This document shows, in pieces, positions 1 to 8,334 of a stretch of 64,000 nt of DNA. A model generated the notes under the pieces. The model was not told the origin of the DNA. It did no database searches and saw only the letters and a program-made list of their open reading frames with translations. Numbering within the stretch: the first letter of the stretch is position 1; every line of letters starts with the position of its first letter. Where the stretch lies: positions 310,001-374,000 of the forward strand of contig NZ_JAAGWD010000004.1 of assembly GCF_010686685.1 (NCBI RefSeq), given 5' to 3'. This DNA is from Pontibacter burrus. GTDB lineage: Bacteria; Bacteroidota; Bacteroidia; Cytophagales; Hymenobacteraceae. The translations under genes and the position numbers were made by a program.

Positions 1-1219
1 GCTTGTCGCTGATGTTCCAGTCAATACGCGCTAAGAAGTTATTGCTTTTTGAACCGTTGTCATTTGCATAGTTCTCAAACGCACCTGGATCATATCCCCA
101 GGTATTGATCAGGTGATTACGAACTGCTTCTAAGTCAGAGCGCTTCGTACGGGCAATGTTTTGATCCGGGTTAGCAACACCATCTTCAGATGGTCTCCAA
201 AGGTTAACCGCAAATGGGTTAGTACCTACGTTCTCAATGTTCTCTGCGTTTACAAAGAAGAAGAGTTTGTTCTTAATGATCGGACCACCCAGACGGAAAC
301 CCATTGTACGGCTTGATGTTTCGTTTGGATCAGGAAGATCGTTGCCGTTTACTTTATAACCAACCAGGTCCTGGTTTCTGTAGAAACCATAAACAGATCC
401 TGAGAACTCGTTGCTACCGCTTCTTGTAACTGCATTAACGCCAGCACCGGTAAAACCACTTTGTCTAACGTCGTAAGGAGCGATGTTAACCTGAACCTGC
501 TCGATAGCGTCGATAGAAATCGGCTGTGAGCTACCACCTGGTAAAAGGTTTGAGTTAAGACCGAAACCGTTGTTGAAGTTTGCACCGTCGATCTGAACGT
601 TGTTGAAACGACCATCTCTACCAGCGAAACCATTGTTGTTGGCCTGTGGTGTAAGTCTTGTGAAATCTGTTAAGCTTCTGCTGATTGTTGGAAGCGAGCT
701 GATCTGCTCTCTTGATACGTTTGTAGCGGCACCAGTTCTCTGAGCATTGAATACTGAAGAACGGTCTGCGCTTACTACGATCTCCTGCAGCTCTCTGCCT
801 AATTCAGCAAGCGTAGCGTTCAGTACATACGGACGACCCAGTTGCAGGGTAATTCCCTCGTACTTTGTAGGCTGGAAGCCAATGTAGCTTACCTCAACTA
901 GGTAAGGACCACCAACACGCATGTTGGCAATGTTAAACTGACCTTCGATGTTAGTAGCAGCACCGTAAACTGTACCAGAAGGCTGGTGAGTTGCCTTTAC
1001 GGTAGCACCGATCAGGGCTTCACCACTCGCATCCTTAACGGATCCGTTGATACTACTTGTTGTTACCTGAGCTTGTACGCCAGCAATAGATAACAACATA
1101 AGCATCGCTGAGAGGAAGAATTTCTGCACGAAATTCTTCGAATGTTTTGTTGTAACTCTCTGCTCCCTGCCGCACCTTGTACTATGTACAGGCTGAGGAA
1201 TACTATAAAAGTTTTTCAT
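1..1219 (-). CDS. Oar-like TonB-dependent receptor, C-terminus cut by window edge
   Basis: The frame is open from an ATG at 1219 to the window edge, giving about 406 N-terminal residues. After a basic leader there is a hydrophobic signal segment ending in AGVQAQ. A carboxypeptidase-regulatory-like beta-sandwich follows (INGSVKDASGEALIGATV), with the conserved NMRVGGPY turn, and then a plug domain (SLTDFTRLTPQA, QPISIDAIEQVQV, GAGVNAVTRSGSNEFSG). This is the Oar/TonB receptor architecture, an outer-membrane transporter or structural barrel; substrate unknown. It is paralogous to the next gene upstream on the same strand. Its codon choice (GGT, GCT, GTT, AAC, AGA) is more uniform than its neighbours, which suggests high expression (inference). 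The C-terminal barrel is not visible. Confidence 0.9.
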   Translation of the reverse strand, partial: MKNFYSIPQPVHSTRCGREQRVTTKHSKNFVQKFFLSAMLMLLSIAGVQAQVTTSSINGSVKDASGEALIGATVKATHQPSGTVYGAATNIEGQFNIANMRVGGPYLVEVSYIGFQPTKYEGITLQLGRPYVLNATLAELGRELQEIVVSADRSSVFNAQRTGAATNVSREQISSLPTISRSLTDFTRLTPQANNNGFAGRDGRFNNVQIDGANFNNGFGLNSNLLPGGSSQPISIDAIEQVQVNIAPYDVRQSGFTGAGVNAVTRSGSNEFSGSVYGFYRNQDLVGYKVNGNDLPDPNETSSRTMGFRLGGPIIKNKLFFFVNAENIENVGTNPFAVNLWRPSEDGVANPDQNIARTKRSDLEAVRNHLINTWGYDPGAFENYANDNGSKSNNFLARIDWNISDK

Positions 1220-1243
1220 AAAATGGGTTGATTGATTTTGGCG

Positions 1244-1251
1244 CAAAGGTA
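1244..1251 (-). promoter_or_regulatory. Candidate Bacteroidota -7 promoter element TACCTTTG
   Basis: On the minus strand this octamer matches the TAnnTTTG -7 consensus and lies 24 bp before the first receptor's ATG. No clear TTG -33 element is present at 19 bp, so the match rests on the -7 box and its position. Confidence 0.35.
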
Positions 1252-1596
1252 AGTTTTTACAGATGATAAATCCTAACAGAAATGTTAACTTAATATTAAA
1301 AAAAGCAGGACTTTAGAAAGCAGGCCTTTCTGTGCAGGTTTAAGTGGTAAATGTTGACTCAGAACCGATTGCTGAGAAACACCTGTGTTAAGGTAACAGA
1401 TTCAAAAGTAGCCTATGCCAGCTTGTAAGTCTGCTGTAACCGGGGAAGTAAATAAGCGCACCTTACCCGGGCTTACTACCCTATAGTTGCTGCTAAACTA
1501 TAGCAAAAGTGGTTTGATGATATGGCGTATTAATATCAACCTGCAATCCCCAGTTTTTATAGGTAATGCAGCTGGCAAAGCTAATCCGGATAAAAC

Positions 1597-1629
1597 AAAA
1601 CCCCACAGGTAAAGTACCTGCGGGGTTTT
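1597..1629 (-). terminator. Rho-independent terminator of the 1651-4773 receptor
   Basis: AAAACCCC and GGGGTTTT enclose CAGGTA/TACCTG with a single A-C mismatch and a 3-nt loop. Read on the minus strand the hairpin is followed by a T-rich run, 22 bp beyond the stop codon. Confidence 0.8.
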
Positions 1630-1650
1630 ATTATACTATAGTTGTAGCTG

Positions 1651-4600
1651 TTAATTAAAGATGTAACGCAAACCTAACTGGCCCTGCCATCTGGAGTCGA
1701 ACTGAGAAATATTGTAGATGCGGTTGTTCGGGTTGAAAGTGAATGTCGGTTCGCCGGCTGCATTTCGGCCTGCAAAACGGATGAGCTCATTCGCGTTGTT
1801 GCTCACAAAATATTGTCGGCCCCAGTCGCGGTTAAGCAGGTTACCCACGTTAAAGATATCAAATGTAATCTGGAACGTGTGTCGGTTTTCTCCGGCGTTG
1901 ATGTAGAAATCCTGGAAAACACGCAGGTCGAACTGGTGTGTCCAGGGCATTCGGCCTCCGTAGCGTTCTGCGTATTGGCCACGTCTGTCGTTCAGGTAGT
2001 CGTCGCCGCTGATCAGGGCGTCCAACGCAGCCCACTGTTGCTCCGGCGAAAAGGTAGTGCCGCTTATAGTTACCGGAACCAGGTTTATTTCACTCTGGTT
2101 GCGCGGTACATAGATCAGGTCGTTGGCAACGTTGCCGTCACCGTTCAGATCCTGGTTATACACAAACGTAATAGGCAATCCGGACTGGCCCTGGTAAAAC
2201 AGCGAAATGCCAGTTGCAGCTATTTCGCCCCATTTAAAAGTATAACCACCTGTACCCACTATGCGGTGGCGCACATCGTAGCGGGAGTAAGCAAGCTCCG
2301 GATCGTTTGGATTATTAACGATCTGGTTGAACTCGTAGTTAGATAAGGCAGTGGAGCTTGTGCCGCTGTTCACATCCTTCGATTTGCCATAGGTGTAAGC
2401 GATAGACGTATTCAGACCGCTGGTAAAATCTTTACGTAACTGGCCGGTTAAACTATAGCGGTAGCCTTCGTCCGTGTTATCCAGTAATATTACGTTGGTG
2501 TAGGCGTCGTTGCGTCGTCGGCTGTTATTTGCATCAGAGAAAAAGTTGCGGTTGTCAACGCCAGGCAACTGTCCGACTGGGTCTACCAGGTTCAGGTCGC
2601 GGTACACTACATCGTTCAGCGTTTTAGAGTAAATACCCTCTACGGTGGCAATTATACCAAGCGGTAAAGTATAATCGAAGGCAAGGTTACTGCGCCAAAC
2701 GCGTGGCAGTTTAAAATCATCGTTAATTACGTTTACCTCCACTGTTTGCACAGGCGGCCCTGCGGCTGTCTGGTTGTTAGGGTCTGCTATAAACTCAGCC
2801 GGGTTGCGCACATCTATAGTTCCAAGTATAGTACCGGTATTCACAAACTGGTTCGACATCCATACAAAGGGTACACGTCCTGTAAAAATACCGGTACCAC
2901 CTCGTATCTGCAGGCTCTGGTCCTGGGTAGGCGTAAAGTTAAAGCCGAAACGAGGAGCCCAGAGCAGCTGCCCGCTCGGTGTGCGGTCGGTTCTCAGGTT
3001 CGGATAAATTTCGGCAAAGTCGGTTTCCAGTTTTGTGTTACGTGCCGGCTCATCCGGGAAGATCGGTATATCCACACGTACACCAAGGGTCAGTTTTAAC
3101 CTGTCAGAGGCAGTGAATTCATCCTGAAGATAGAATCCAAGCTGTGCAGCATTAAATTCAGCAGCCGGGCGCGGGTCATTGGTTAGCGAGTAGCTTGCGC
3201 GCACACGGGCTGGAATGTTGTTGATAAAGTTTTCGATGGAGTTAAAGTCCCAGCGGCCGTTCAGGTTGTTTATAAACAGGTTCCGGAACTTGAAAAACTC
3301 ATTGTGTGTGCCAATGGTGAAGTTGTGCTTGCCTAACAGGTACGACAGGTTGTCGGTAAATTCGAAGATATCCTGATCTAGTTCATTAGCTGTAGATGAT
3401 CGTTCTGACCCCAATACCAGTGTGCCTACCGGGTCAAAAATGGTTACCTGCGGGAAAAGTGCTCCACGTATTTCGCGGTTTTCGCGGATACGGGAGTACC
3501 CGATGATTAGGTTGTTAGAAAAACTGTTTGAGATACGGCTGTTAAGTTCCAGAACAGTAGAATTCGTTTTGCTATTGAACCGGTAAGCGTTATTGCCAAA
3601 ACGGGCTTCAGAGCGGCTTCGGGAATACGAGTCCTGGAAGGCATCTACAAAATTATGACGGAGCGTAAGCGAGTGGTTGTTTGTAATGTTCCAGTCCAGG
3701 CGCGCAAAGATCTTGTCACTTTCTGTATCGCGGTCGAAATTTCCGAACGAGCCTACATCATAGCCATAGGTAGCTAACACAAAATCAGCTACCTGCTGTG
3801 CAGCGCTTAGTGGTATCTGCGATTCGGCAGAGCCAGGTGCAAACCGGACAGGCTCTGTAATGCGGGTAGCATCATAGTTTGTAAAGAAGAATAATTTATC
3901 AGGGATAATAGGCCCACCAACACGCACGCCATACTGGTAGTTCTTAAATTCGTCGGCCTTTTCGCGCGGACCTTCCACTGCTTTGCCTATAATGTTCTCG
4001 TTACGACCAAAACCGTATACAGAGCCGGAAAACTTGTTGGTGCCCGAACGGGTGATCGCGTTGATACCACCGCCCGTAAAGTTACCCTGCTTTACATCGT
4101 AAGGGGCAATTACAACCTGTATCTCCTGTATAGCATCGAGGGAAATAGGCTGGGTACCTGCCGAACCACCGGGCGTACCGCTGCCAGATAAGCCGAAAAC
4201 GTCGTTGTTCACGGCACCGTCTATTGTAATGTTGTTATAGCGGTTATTGGTACCCCCGATTGAGTTGCCGGAGGCCTGTGGGGTAAGTCTTGTGAAGTCC
4301 TGTAGGCTGCGGCTTAGGGTTGGCAGGCGTTCAATCTGCTCCCGCGATACGTTGGTGGCTGCCCCGGTCCGGTCCTGGTTAAAGACATCGTTCCGTTCGC
4401 CTAAAACCTGTACTTCGCCCAGTTCGCGGCTGCTTTCATTCAGTGTAAAATCCACGCGGGCCGACTGGCCAAGGGCGAGGTTGATGTTCTCGGAACGTTG
4501 CTCCTGAAAACCCACGTAAGAGGTCCTGACGGTGTAGGGGCCGCCGACACGCATGTTCTGGATGTTATAATAGCCTTCTATGTTGGTAGTGGCAACATAC

Positions 4601-4773
4601 TGCGTATTGGTGGGGTTATGTACAGCTATAATTGTTGCACCAGGTAAAGGCGTTCCGCTCTGGTCCCTTACGGTTCCGTTCATTGCTGCGGTAGTAGCAC
4701 CCTGCCCCCATGCCAATTGTACTGGCAGCATAATTACCAGCAAAAGGCATAAGTAAGTGTAATAGTGTTTCAT
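1651..4773 (-). CDS. Oar-like TonB-dependent receptor with carboxypeptidase-regulatory domain
   Basis: This 1040-residue outer-membrane protein has a signal peptide at residues 1-23 (ending AWGQ). A carboxypeptidase-regulatory-like domain spans about 28-115 (MNGTVRDQSGTPLPGA, NMRVGGPYTV). A plug spans about 120-245 (SLQDFTRLTPQA, QPISLDAIQEIQV, GGGINAITRSGTNKFSG). A long beta-barrel ends in LGLRYIFN, with an aromatic residue near the C-terminus as expected for BAM substrates. Length and order match Oar-type proteins. It is a tandem paralogue of the partial gene at the window start, and the regulatory and plug domains align closely. The substrate cannot be deduced. A terminator follows at 1597-1629, so the two receptors are probably separate transcripts. 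Confidence 0.92.
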   Translation of the reverse strand: MKHYYTYLCLLLVIMLPVQLAWGQGATTAAMNGTVRDQSGTPLPGATIIAVHNPTNTQYVATTNIEGYYNIQNMRVGGPYTVRTSYVGFQEQRSENINLALGQSARVDFTLNESSRELGEVQVLGERNDVFNQDRTGAATNVSREQIERLPTLSRSLQDFTRLTPQASGNSIGGTNNRYNNITIDGAVNNDVFGLSGSGTPGGSAGTQPISLDAIQEIQVVIAPYDVKQGNFTGGGINAITRSGTNKFSGSVYGFGRNENIIGKAVEGPREKADEFKNYQYGVRVGGPIIPDKLFFFTNYDATRITEPVRFAPGSAESQIPLSAAQQVADFVLATYGYDVGSFGNFDRDTESDKIFARLDWNITNNHSLTLRHNFVDAFQDSYSRSRSEARFGNNAYRFNSKTNSTVLELNSRISNSFSNNLIIGYSRIRENREIRGALFPQVTIFDPVGTLVLGSERSSTANELDQDIFEFTDNLSYLLGKHNFTIGTHNEFFKFRNLFINNLNGRWDFNSIENFINNIPARVRASYSLTNDPRPAAEFNAAQLGFYLQDEFTASDRLKLTLGVRVDIPIFPDEPARNTKLETDFAEIYPNLRTDRTPSGQLLWAPRFGFNFTPTQDQSLQIRGGTGIFTGRVPFVWMSNQFVNTGTILGTIDVRNPAEFIADPNNQTAAGPPVQTVEVNVINDDFKLPRVWRSNLAFDYTLPLGIIATVEGIYSKTLNDVVYRDLNLVDPVGQLPGVDNRNFFSDANNSRRRNDAYTNVILLDNTDEGYRYSLTGQLRKDFTSGLNTSIAYTYGKSKDVNSGTSSTALSNYEFNQIVNNPNDPELAYSRYDVRHRIVGTGGYTFKWGEIAATGISLFYQGQSGLPITFVYNQDLNGDGNVANDLIYVPRNQSEINLVPVTISGTTFSPEQQWAALDALISGDDYLNDRRGQYAERYGGRMPWTHQFDLRVFQDFYINAGENRHTFQITFDIFNVGNLLNRDWGRQYFVSNNANELIRFAGRNAAGEPTFTFNPNNRIYNISQFDSRWQGQLGLRYIFN

Positions 4774-4947
4774 GAGACTATAAGTAGTTAATGAGCAATA
4801 GTTTATAACTACCTATAGTACGTAGGATGCCGGTTTTGAATAGTGTGTTACAATATTTTTTTGTACTAAACTATAATATAGTTGTATAAATATAACAGGA
4901 TTGAACTATAGTTCTGCGAAGGCCGCCAGGCTAAAAAAGTCACCAGA

Positions 4948-5607
4948 CTAAATGGCCGGCCGCACTGCTTTGATGAATATTTTCTGATAGTAGTCTGAGA
5001 ACAGGTTGTTTTCGATAACGCCCAAGGTGGTGGAGGAGTGGATAAACTGCACGTTGTTTTCGTCTACAACTTCGGTAACCATACCTACGTGTGTAATCTG
5101 GTTGCTGCGCCCGTTGGCTCCAAAAAATACCAGGTCACCTTCCTTCAGGTCTTTTACTCTTACTTCTCTTCCAAAACGGCTTTGCTCTTCCGATGTGCGC
5201 GGCAGCTTAACATCGATGCTCTCGAACGAAGTGCAAAGCAGGCCAGAGCAATCCATACCAACGCGGGTAGTGCCACCCCAGCGGTATGGTACGCCGGTAT
5301 AGGAGCGGGCGGTCTGAATTACCTTGGCAATTTGGGAGTCAACATCGCGTTTTACTTTTGTGCGGCTGGTGCGGTCTTTTGAGGCCAGAGCTGGTTCGCT
5401 GCCACCGTTTTTGCGGGCAAGCTTGCGGGCTTTACGTGCCTGGCGTTTTTCATCGGCAATTTCGCGGGCCGATTTATAAACTTCGCCACGCTTACTAAAT
5501 ACGGGTCCTGACGACTGGCATGAAGCCATGAGCAGGATAAAAAAGATAAATAAGGCTGAAGTTGTAAAAGCTCTTCTCAACACGTTAATTTGGCAAGGGT
5601 AATACAA
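4948..5607 (-). CDS. NlpC/P60 (C40) cell-wall endopeptidase lipoprotein
   Basis: The protein has 219 residues. Residues 13-30 form a lipoprotein signal with lipobox LMASC (Cys30). A basic, Ala/Lys-rich linker follows (about 50-85, DEKRQARKARKLARKN). The C-terminal NlpC/P60 domain has the catalytic Cys in MDCSGLL, the His in THVGMV and a second polar position in FIHSS. Known family members cut peptide cross-links in peptidoglycan, usually between D-gamma-Glu and the diamino acid. It probably acts at the periplasmic face of the outer membrane. It stands alone, divergent from the FAD oxidase gene 49 bp away. A start further in (LRRAFT) cannot be excluded. Confidence 0.88.
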   Translation of the reverse strand: MYYPCQINVLRRAFTTSALFIFFILLMASCQSSGPVFSKRGEVYKSAREIADEKRQARKARKLARKNGGSEPALASKDRTSRTKVKRDVDSQIAKVIQTARSYTGVPYRWGGTTRVGMDCSGLLCTSFESIDVKLPRTSEEQSRFGREVRVKDLKEGDLVFFGANGRSNQITHVGMVTEVVDENNVQFIHSSTTLGVIENNLFSDYYQKIFIKAVRPAI

Positions 5608-5656
5608 ATAAAAAAATAGGGATTGCTAATATAGTGAATGCCCTTTCTTTATAAAA

Positions 5657-7063
5657 ATGAAATTTAACTCTCTTACTCCGGAAGCCATTGCCTCCTTTGC
5701 TGCTATAGTTGGTGAAGAAAATATAATTTTACCAACTGCTACCGAAGCCATGCTGCGCTATACCCACGACGAAACCGAAGACCTGCGGTATGCTCCGGAA
5801 GTAGTGCTTAAACCTGCAAACGCTACCGAAATCAGCCTTATTATGCAGTATTGCAATAAAAACCTGATTCCGGTTACACCACGCGGAGCCGGTACTGGGC
5901 TTAGTGGCGGGGCATTGGCTGTGCATCAGGGAGTTATACTATCTACCGAACGGTTAAATAAAATTGTAACGATAGACGAGCGTAACCTGCAGGCTATAGT
6001 TGAGCCAGGTGTAATAACCCAGGTATTTCAGGAGGCCGTTATTGCCAAAGGTTTATATTACCCACCCGACCCATCGAGCCGGGGCAGCTGCTTTTTAGGC
6101 GGTAACCTGAGCGAGAGCAGCGGCGGGCCGAGAGCAGTAAAATATGGCGTAACAAAGGATTATGTGCTGAACGTGGAAGTGGTGCTGCCAACCGGCGAAA
6201 TAACCTGGACCGGAGCTAACGTACTTAAAAACGCCACCGGTTATAACCTGACGCAGCTCATGATCGGGAGCGAAGGCACACTGGGCGTCATTACGAAGAT
6301 CGTGTTCCGGCTTATCCCTTATCCGCCTCAGAATATTGTAATGCTGGTGCCTTTCCGTAACGAAGAGCAGGCGTGCGAAGCGGTATCGAAGTTATTTATG
6401 GCAGGTATAGTTCCGTCGGCACTGGAGTTTATGGAACGCGAGGCAATTGAGTGGTCGGGGCGCTACCTGGGGATAGAAGTTAATTTGCCGTCAGACATAC
6501 AGGCACACCTGCTGATAGAACTGGACGGTACTGACATGGATCAGCTATTTAAGGAAGCAGAACAGGTATACACTGTGCTGGAGCAGTTTGATATAGACGA
6601 GATTCTGGTAGCCGATACCGAAAAGCAAAAGGACGAACTATGGCGCCTGCGCCGGAATGTGGCCCATGCCGTGAAATCCAACTCTGTTTATAAAGAAGAG
6701 GACACTGTAGTGCCACGTGCCGAATTGCCAAAACTGTTGCATGGAGTAAAGGAGATAGGAGCCAGGTATAACTTTAAATCGGTGTGTTACGGCCACGCCG
6801 GAGATGGTAACTTGCATGTAAACATTATAAAAGCCGACATGAGTGACCACGACTGGCAGCACAGGTTACCGGAAGGAATAAAAGAGATTTTCAGGCTGTG
6901 TGTGGAGCTGGGCGGAACTATAAGCGGGGAGCACGGCATCGGGCTGGTGCAACGGCCTTATATTACTATTGCCCTGAACGAAGTACAGCTACGCCTGATG
7001 CGCGGCATAAAGCAACTCTTCGACCCGAACGGCATTCTGAACCCGGGCAAAATATTTGAGTAA
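5657..7063 (+). CDS. FAD-linked oxidase, GlcD / D-lactate dehydrogenase family
   Basis: This 468-residue flavoprotein resembles the glycolate oxidase subunit GlcD and D-2-hydroxyacid dehydrogenases. The N-terminal PCMH-type FAD-binding domain carries PRGAGTGLSGGA (residues 75-86), DPSSRGSC and GSEGTLGVIT. The C-terminal FAD-oxidase domain carries CYGHAGDGNLHVN, whose histidines bind metal in the family, and SGEHGIG before a closing DPNGILNPGK motif. Members oxidise glycolate or D-lactate and pass electrons to quinone or a partner FeS subunit. No glcE or glcF neighbour is present, so it either works alone or its partners lie elsewhere. The exact 2-hydroxyacid substrate is not determined. Confidence 0.88.
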   Translation: MKFNSLTPEAIASFAAIVGEENIILPTATEAMLRYTHDETEDLRYAPEVVLKPANATEISLIMQYCNKNLIPVTPRGAGTGLSGGALAVHQGVILSTERLNKIVTIDERNLQAIVEPGVITQVFQEAVIAKGLYYPPDPSSRGSCFLGGNLSESSGGPRAVKYGVTKDYVLNVEVVLPTGEITWTGANVLKNATGYNLTQLMIGSEGTLGVITKIVFRLIPYPPQNIVMLVPFRNEEQACEAVSKLFMAGIVPSALEFMEREAIEWSGRYLGIEVNLPSDIQAHLLIELDGTDMDQLFKEAEQVYTVLEQFDIDEILVADTEKQKDELWRLRRNVAHAVKSNSVYKEEDTVVPRAELPKLLHGVKEIGARYNFKSVCYGHAGDGNLHVNIIKADMSDHDWQHRLPEGIKEIFRLCVELGGTISGEHGIGLVQRPYITIALNEVQLRLMRGIKQLFDPNGILNPGKIFE

Positions 7064-7111
7064 GGGTTTAATAACTCCGGTTTTTTCCGGAATAAATTAA
7101 TGCCTTAATCT

Positions 7112-7158
7112 AAAATAATGCGGGCTGCACCTTAAGCCAGTGCAGCCCGCATTATTTT
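7112..7158. terminator. Bidirectional terminator, 19-bp perfect hairpin
   Basis: AAAATAATGCGGGCTGCAC (7112-7130) pairs perfectly with 7140-7158 across a 9-nt loop. The A-run on one side and T-run on the other serve both strands. It separates the convergent FAD oxidase (+) and the membrane protein (-). Confidence 0.9.
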
Positions 7159-7175
7159 AGAGGTATATTCCCGGC

Positions 7176-7685
7176 TTAATGGTTGCCGTTAGCTTCTGTC
7201 AGTTCGAAACCGTGCTTTGCTGCCAGGTCACGTACCTTATTCTTGATCTTCATCTGGTCGCGGCGTTTGCGCACCTGTTTCAGATCAAAATAAGTCTGTG
7301 TTTCGTCTTTCTCGGTTACGCGCAGGGCCAGCGGCGTAATATGTACCGCCTTTATATTAGGTATGGCCACCACATGCTTCGGGCGAAAAACACCGTGCTT
7401 GCGAACCAAATACTCTGGTGTAACTTCTATATAAGACTGAAATCCGAAAATAGAAGTATTCTGAAGAATCACATAAACAAAAAATGCTACTGCCAGCCCA
7501 AAAAAAGCATAAAACAGATACGACTCACTGGTTGTAGTAGTGTCGGAAAAAGCCAGCAGGGCTGCCCATACCAACCATAGCAATGTAAGTGTAAGCTGAA
7601 TTGTAAACGACAGCTTTGCGCTGCGTGATGGACTTAATTGGATAAACAACGACGATCGTGCACTGCTACTGCCAGATGCTGCCAT
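7176..7685 (-). CDS. Two-TM membrane protein with PH-like domain
   Basis: I do not recognise a named family. In the 169 residues there is a Ser-rich polar N-terminus, a hydrophobic hairpin at about 27-48 (TIQLTLTLLWLVWAALLAF) and 57-76 (LFYAFFGLAVAFFVYVIL), then a soluble part rich in beta strands. That part (SYIEVTPEYLVRKHGVF, VVAIPNIKAVHITPLALRV) resembles the bacterial PH-like (YdbT/DUF304-type) fold found after TM pairs. The tail is basic (RKRRDQMKIKNK). It is probably an inner-membrane protein with a cytoplasmic domain. It precedes osmC's stop by 58 bp and may be co-transcribed after osmC. Confidence 0.75.
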   Translation of the reverse strand: MAASGSSSARSSLFIQLSPSRSAKLSFTIQLTLTLLWLVWAALLAFSDTTTTSESYLFYAFFGLAVAFFVYVILQNTSIFGFQSYIEVTPEYLVRKHGVFRPKHVVAIPNIKAVHITPLALRVTEKDETQTYFDLKQVRKRRDQMKIKNKVRDLAAKHGFELTEANGNH

Positions 7686-7743
7686 GCCTTAATGGTTAAG
7701 TGAAACATATGCCCTTTGGGCGGTCTTAGTGCAAGATAATAAA

Positions 7744-8178
7744 TTATTTTTTAAGTGTGGCGTTTACAGTGATGTCGGGTACAGCGCTCAGTGCTTTTGA
7801 AACAGGACATTTCTGCTTGGCTTCCTGCACCAGTTCCTGAAATTCGGCATCTTCTATCCCTGGCACCTTACCTTCGGTAGTGAGCACAATTTTCTGTATA
7901 GTTGGGGCACCATCGGTTTCGCCTAAAGTTACATCTGCCGTAGTGCTGATATAGTCTGCGGTGATGTTCTGGTTGCTGAGCAGGGCGCTCAGGAACATGG
8001 AAAAACAACCGGCATGTGCTGCTCCGATCAGTTCTTCCGGCGAAGTGGCTCTGGTATCATCGCCGAAACGCGATGCAAAGGAATAGCCGGTTTTTACGTT
8101 TCCACGGCCTGTTTCAAATTCGCCTGAGCCTTCTTTCAGGTTGCCTTTCCATTGGGCTTTTGCTTTGTGCTGTTTCAT
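7744..8178 (-). CDS. osmC: OsmC family peroxiredoxin
   Basis: The 144-residue protein has the two conserved redox cysteines of OsmC/Ohr proteins. Cys58 lies in HAGCFSMFLSALL and Cys124 in QKCPVSKAL. The family SPEELIGAAHA motif is present at 46-56. Members are cytoplasmic thiol peroxidases that reduce organic hydroperoxides, usually as homodimers. The length is typical for the OsmC branch. The gene is divergent from the GH3 gene with 156 bp between, so each has its own promoter. Oxidative-stress regulation is expected but no operator was recognised. Confidence 0.92.
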   Translation of the reverse strand: MKQHKAKAQWKGNLKEGSGEFETGRGNVKTGYSFASRFGDDTRATSPEELIGAAHAGCFSMFLSALLSNQNITADYISTTADVTLGETDGAPTIQKIVLTTEGKVPGIEDAEFQELVQEAKQKCPVSKALSAVPDITVNATLKK

Positions 8179-8334
8179 GATTTTTTATAGTTTGTTTAGA
8201 TAAAGTATAAAACTCTGTTTATAGTTATAGGTTACTTTATCCGGCAAAATTTATCGTGGATGCATTAAGTAAGGCAATATGGTGGCATTAAAACGATTAC
8301 TGTCTATCTTTACCAACTATAAAAACAGCAATGT

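Larger units (their letters stand above)
1220..1650. other. Intergenic gap between tandem receptors
   Basis: The gap of about 430 bp holds the leader of the downstream receptor, two CTATAG motifs near 1,480-1,500 and the terminator of the upstream receptor at 1597-1629. I see no open frame or RNA gene. Confidence 0.6.

Noticed and set aside
1813..2346. 177-codon plus-strand frame
   Set aside because: It lies fully antisense within the Oar-like receptor gene, has no motif or ribosome-binding context, and the receptor is secure.
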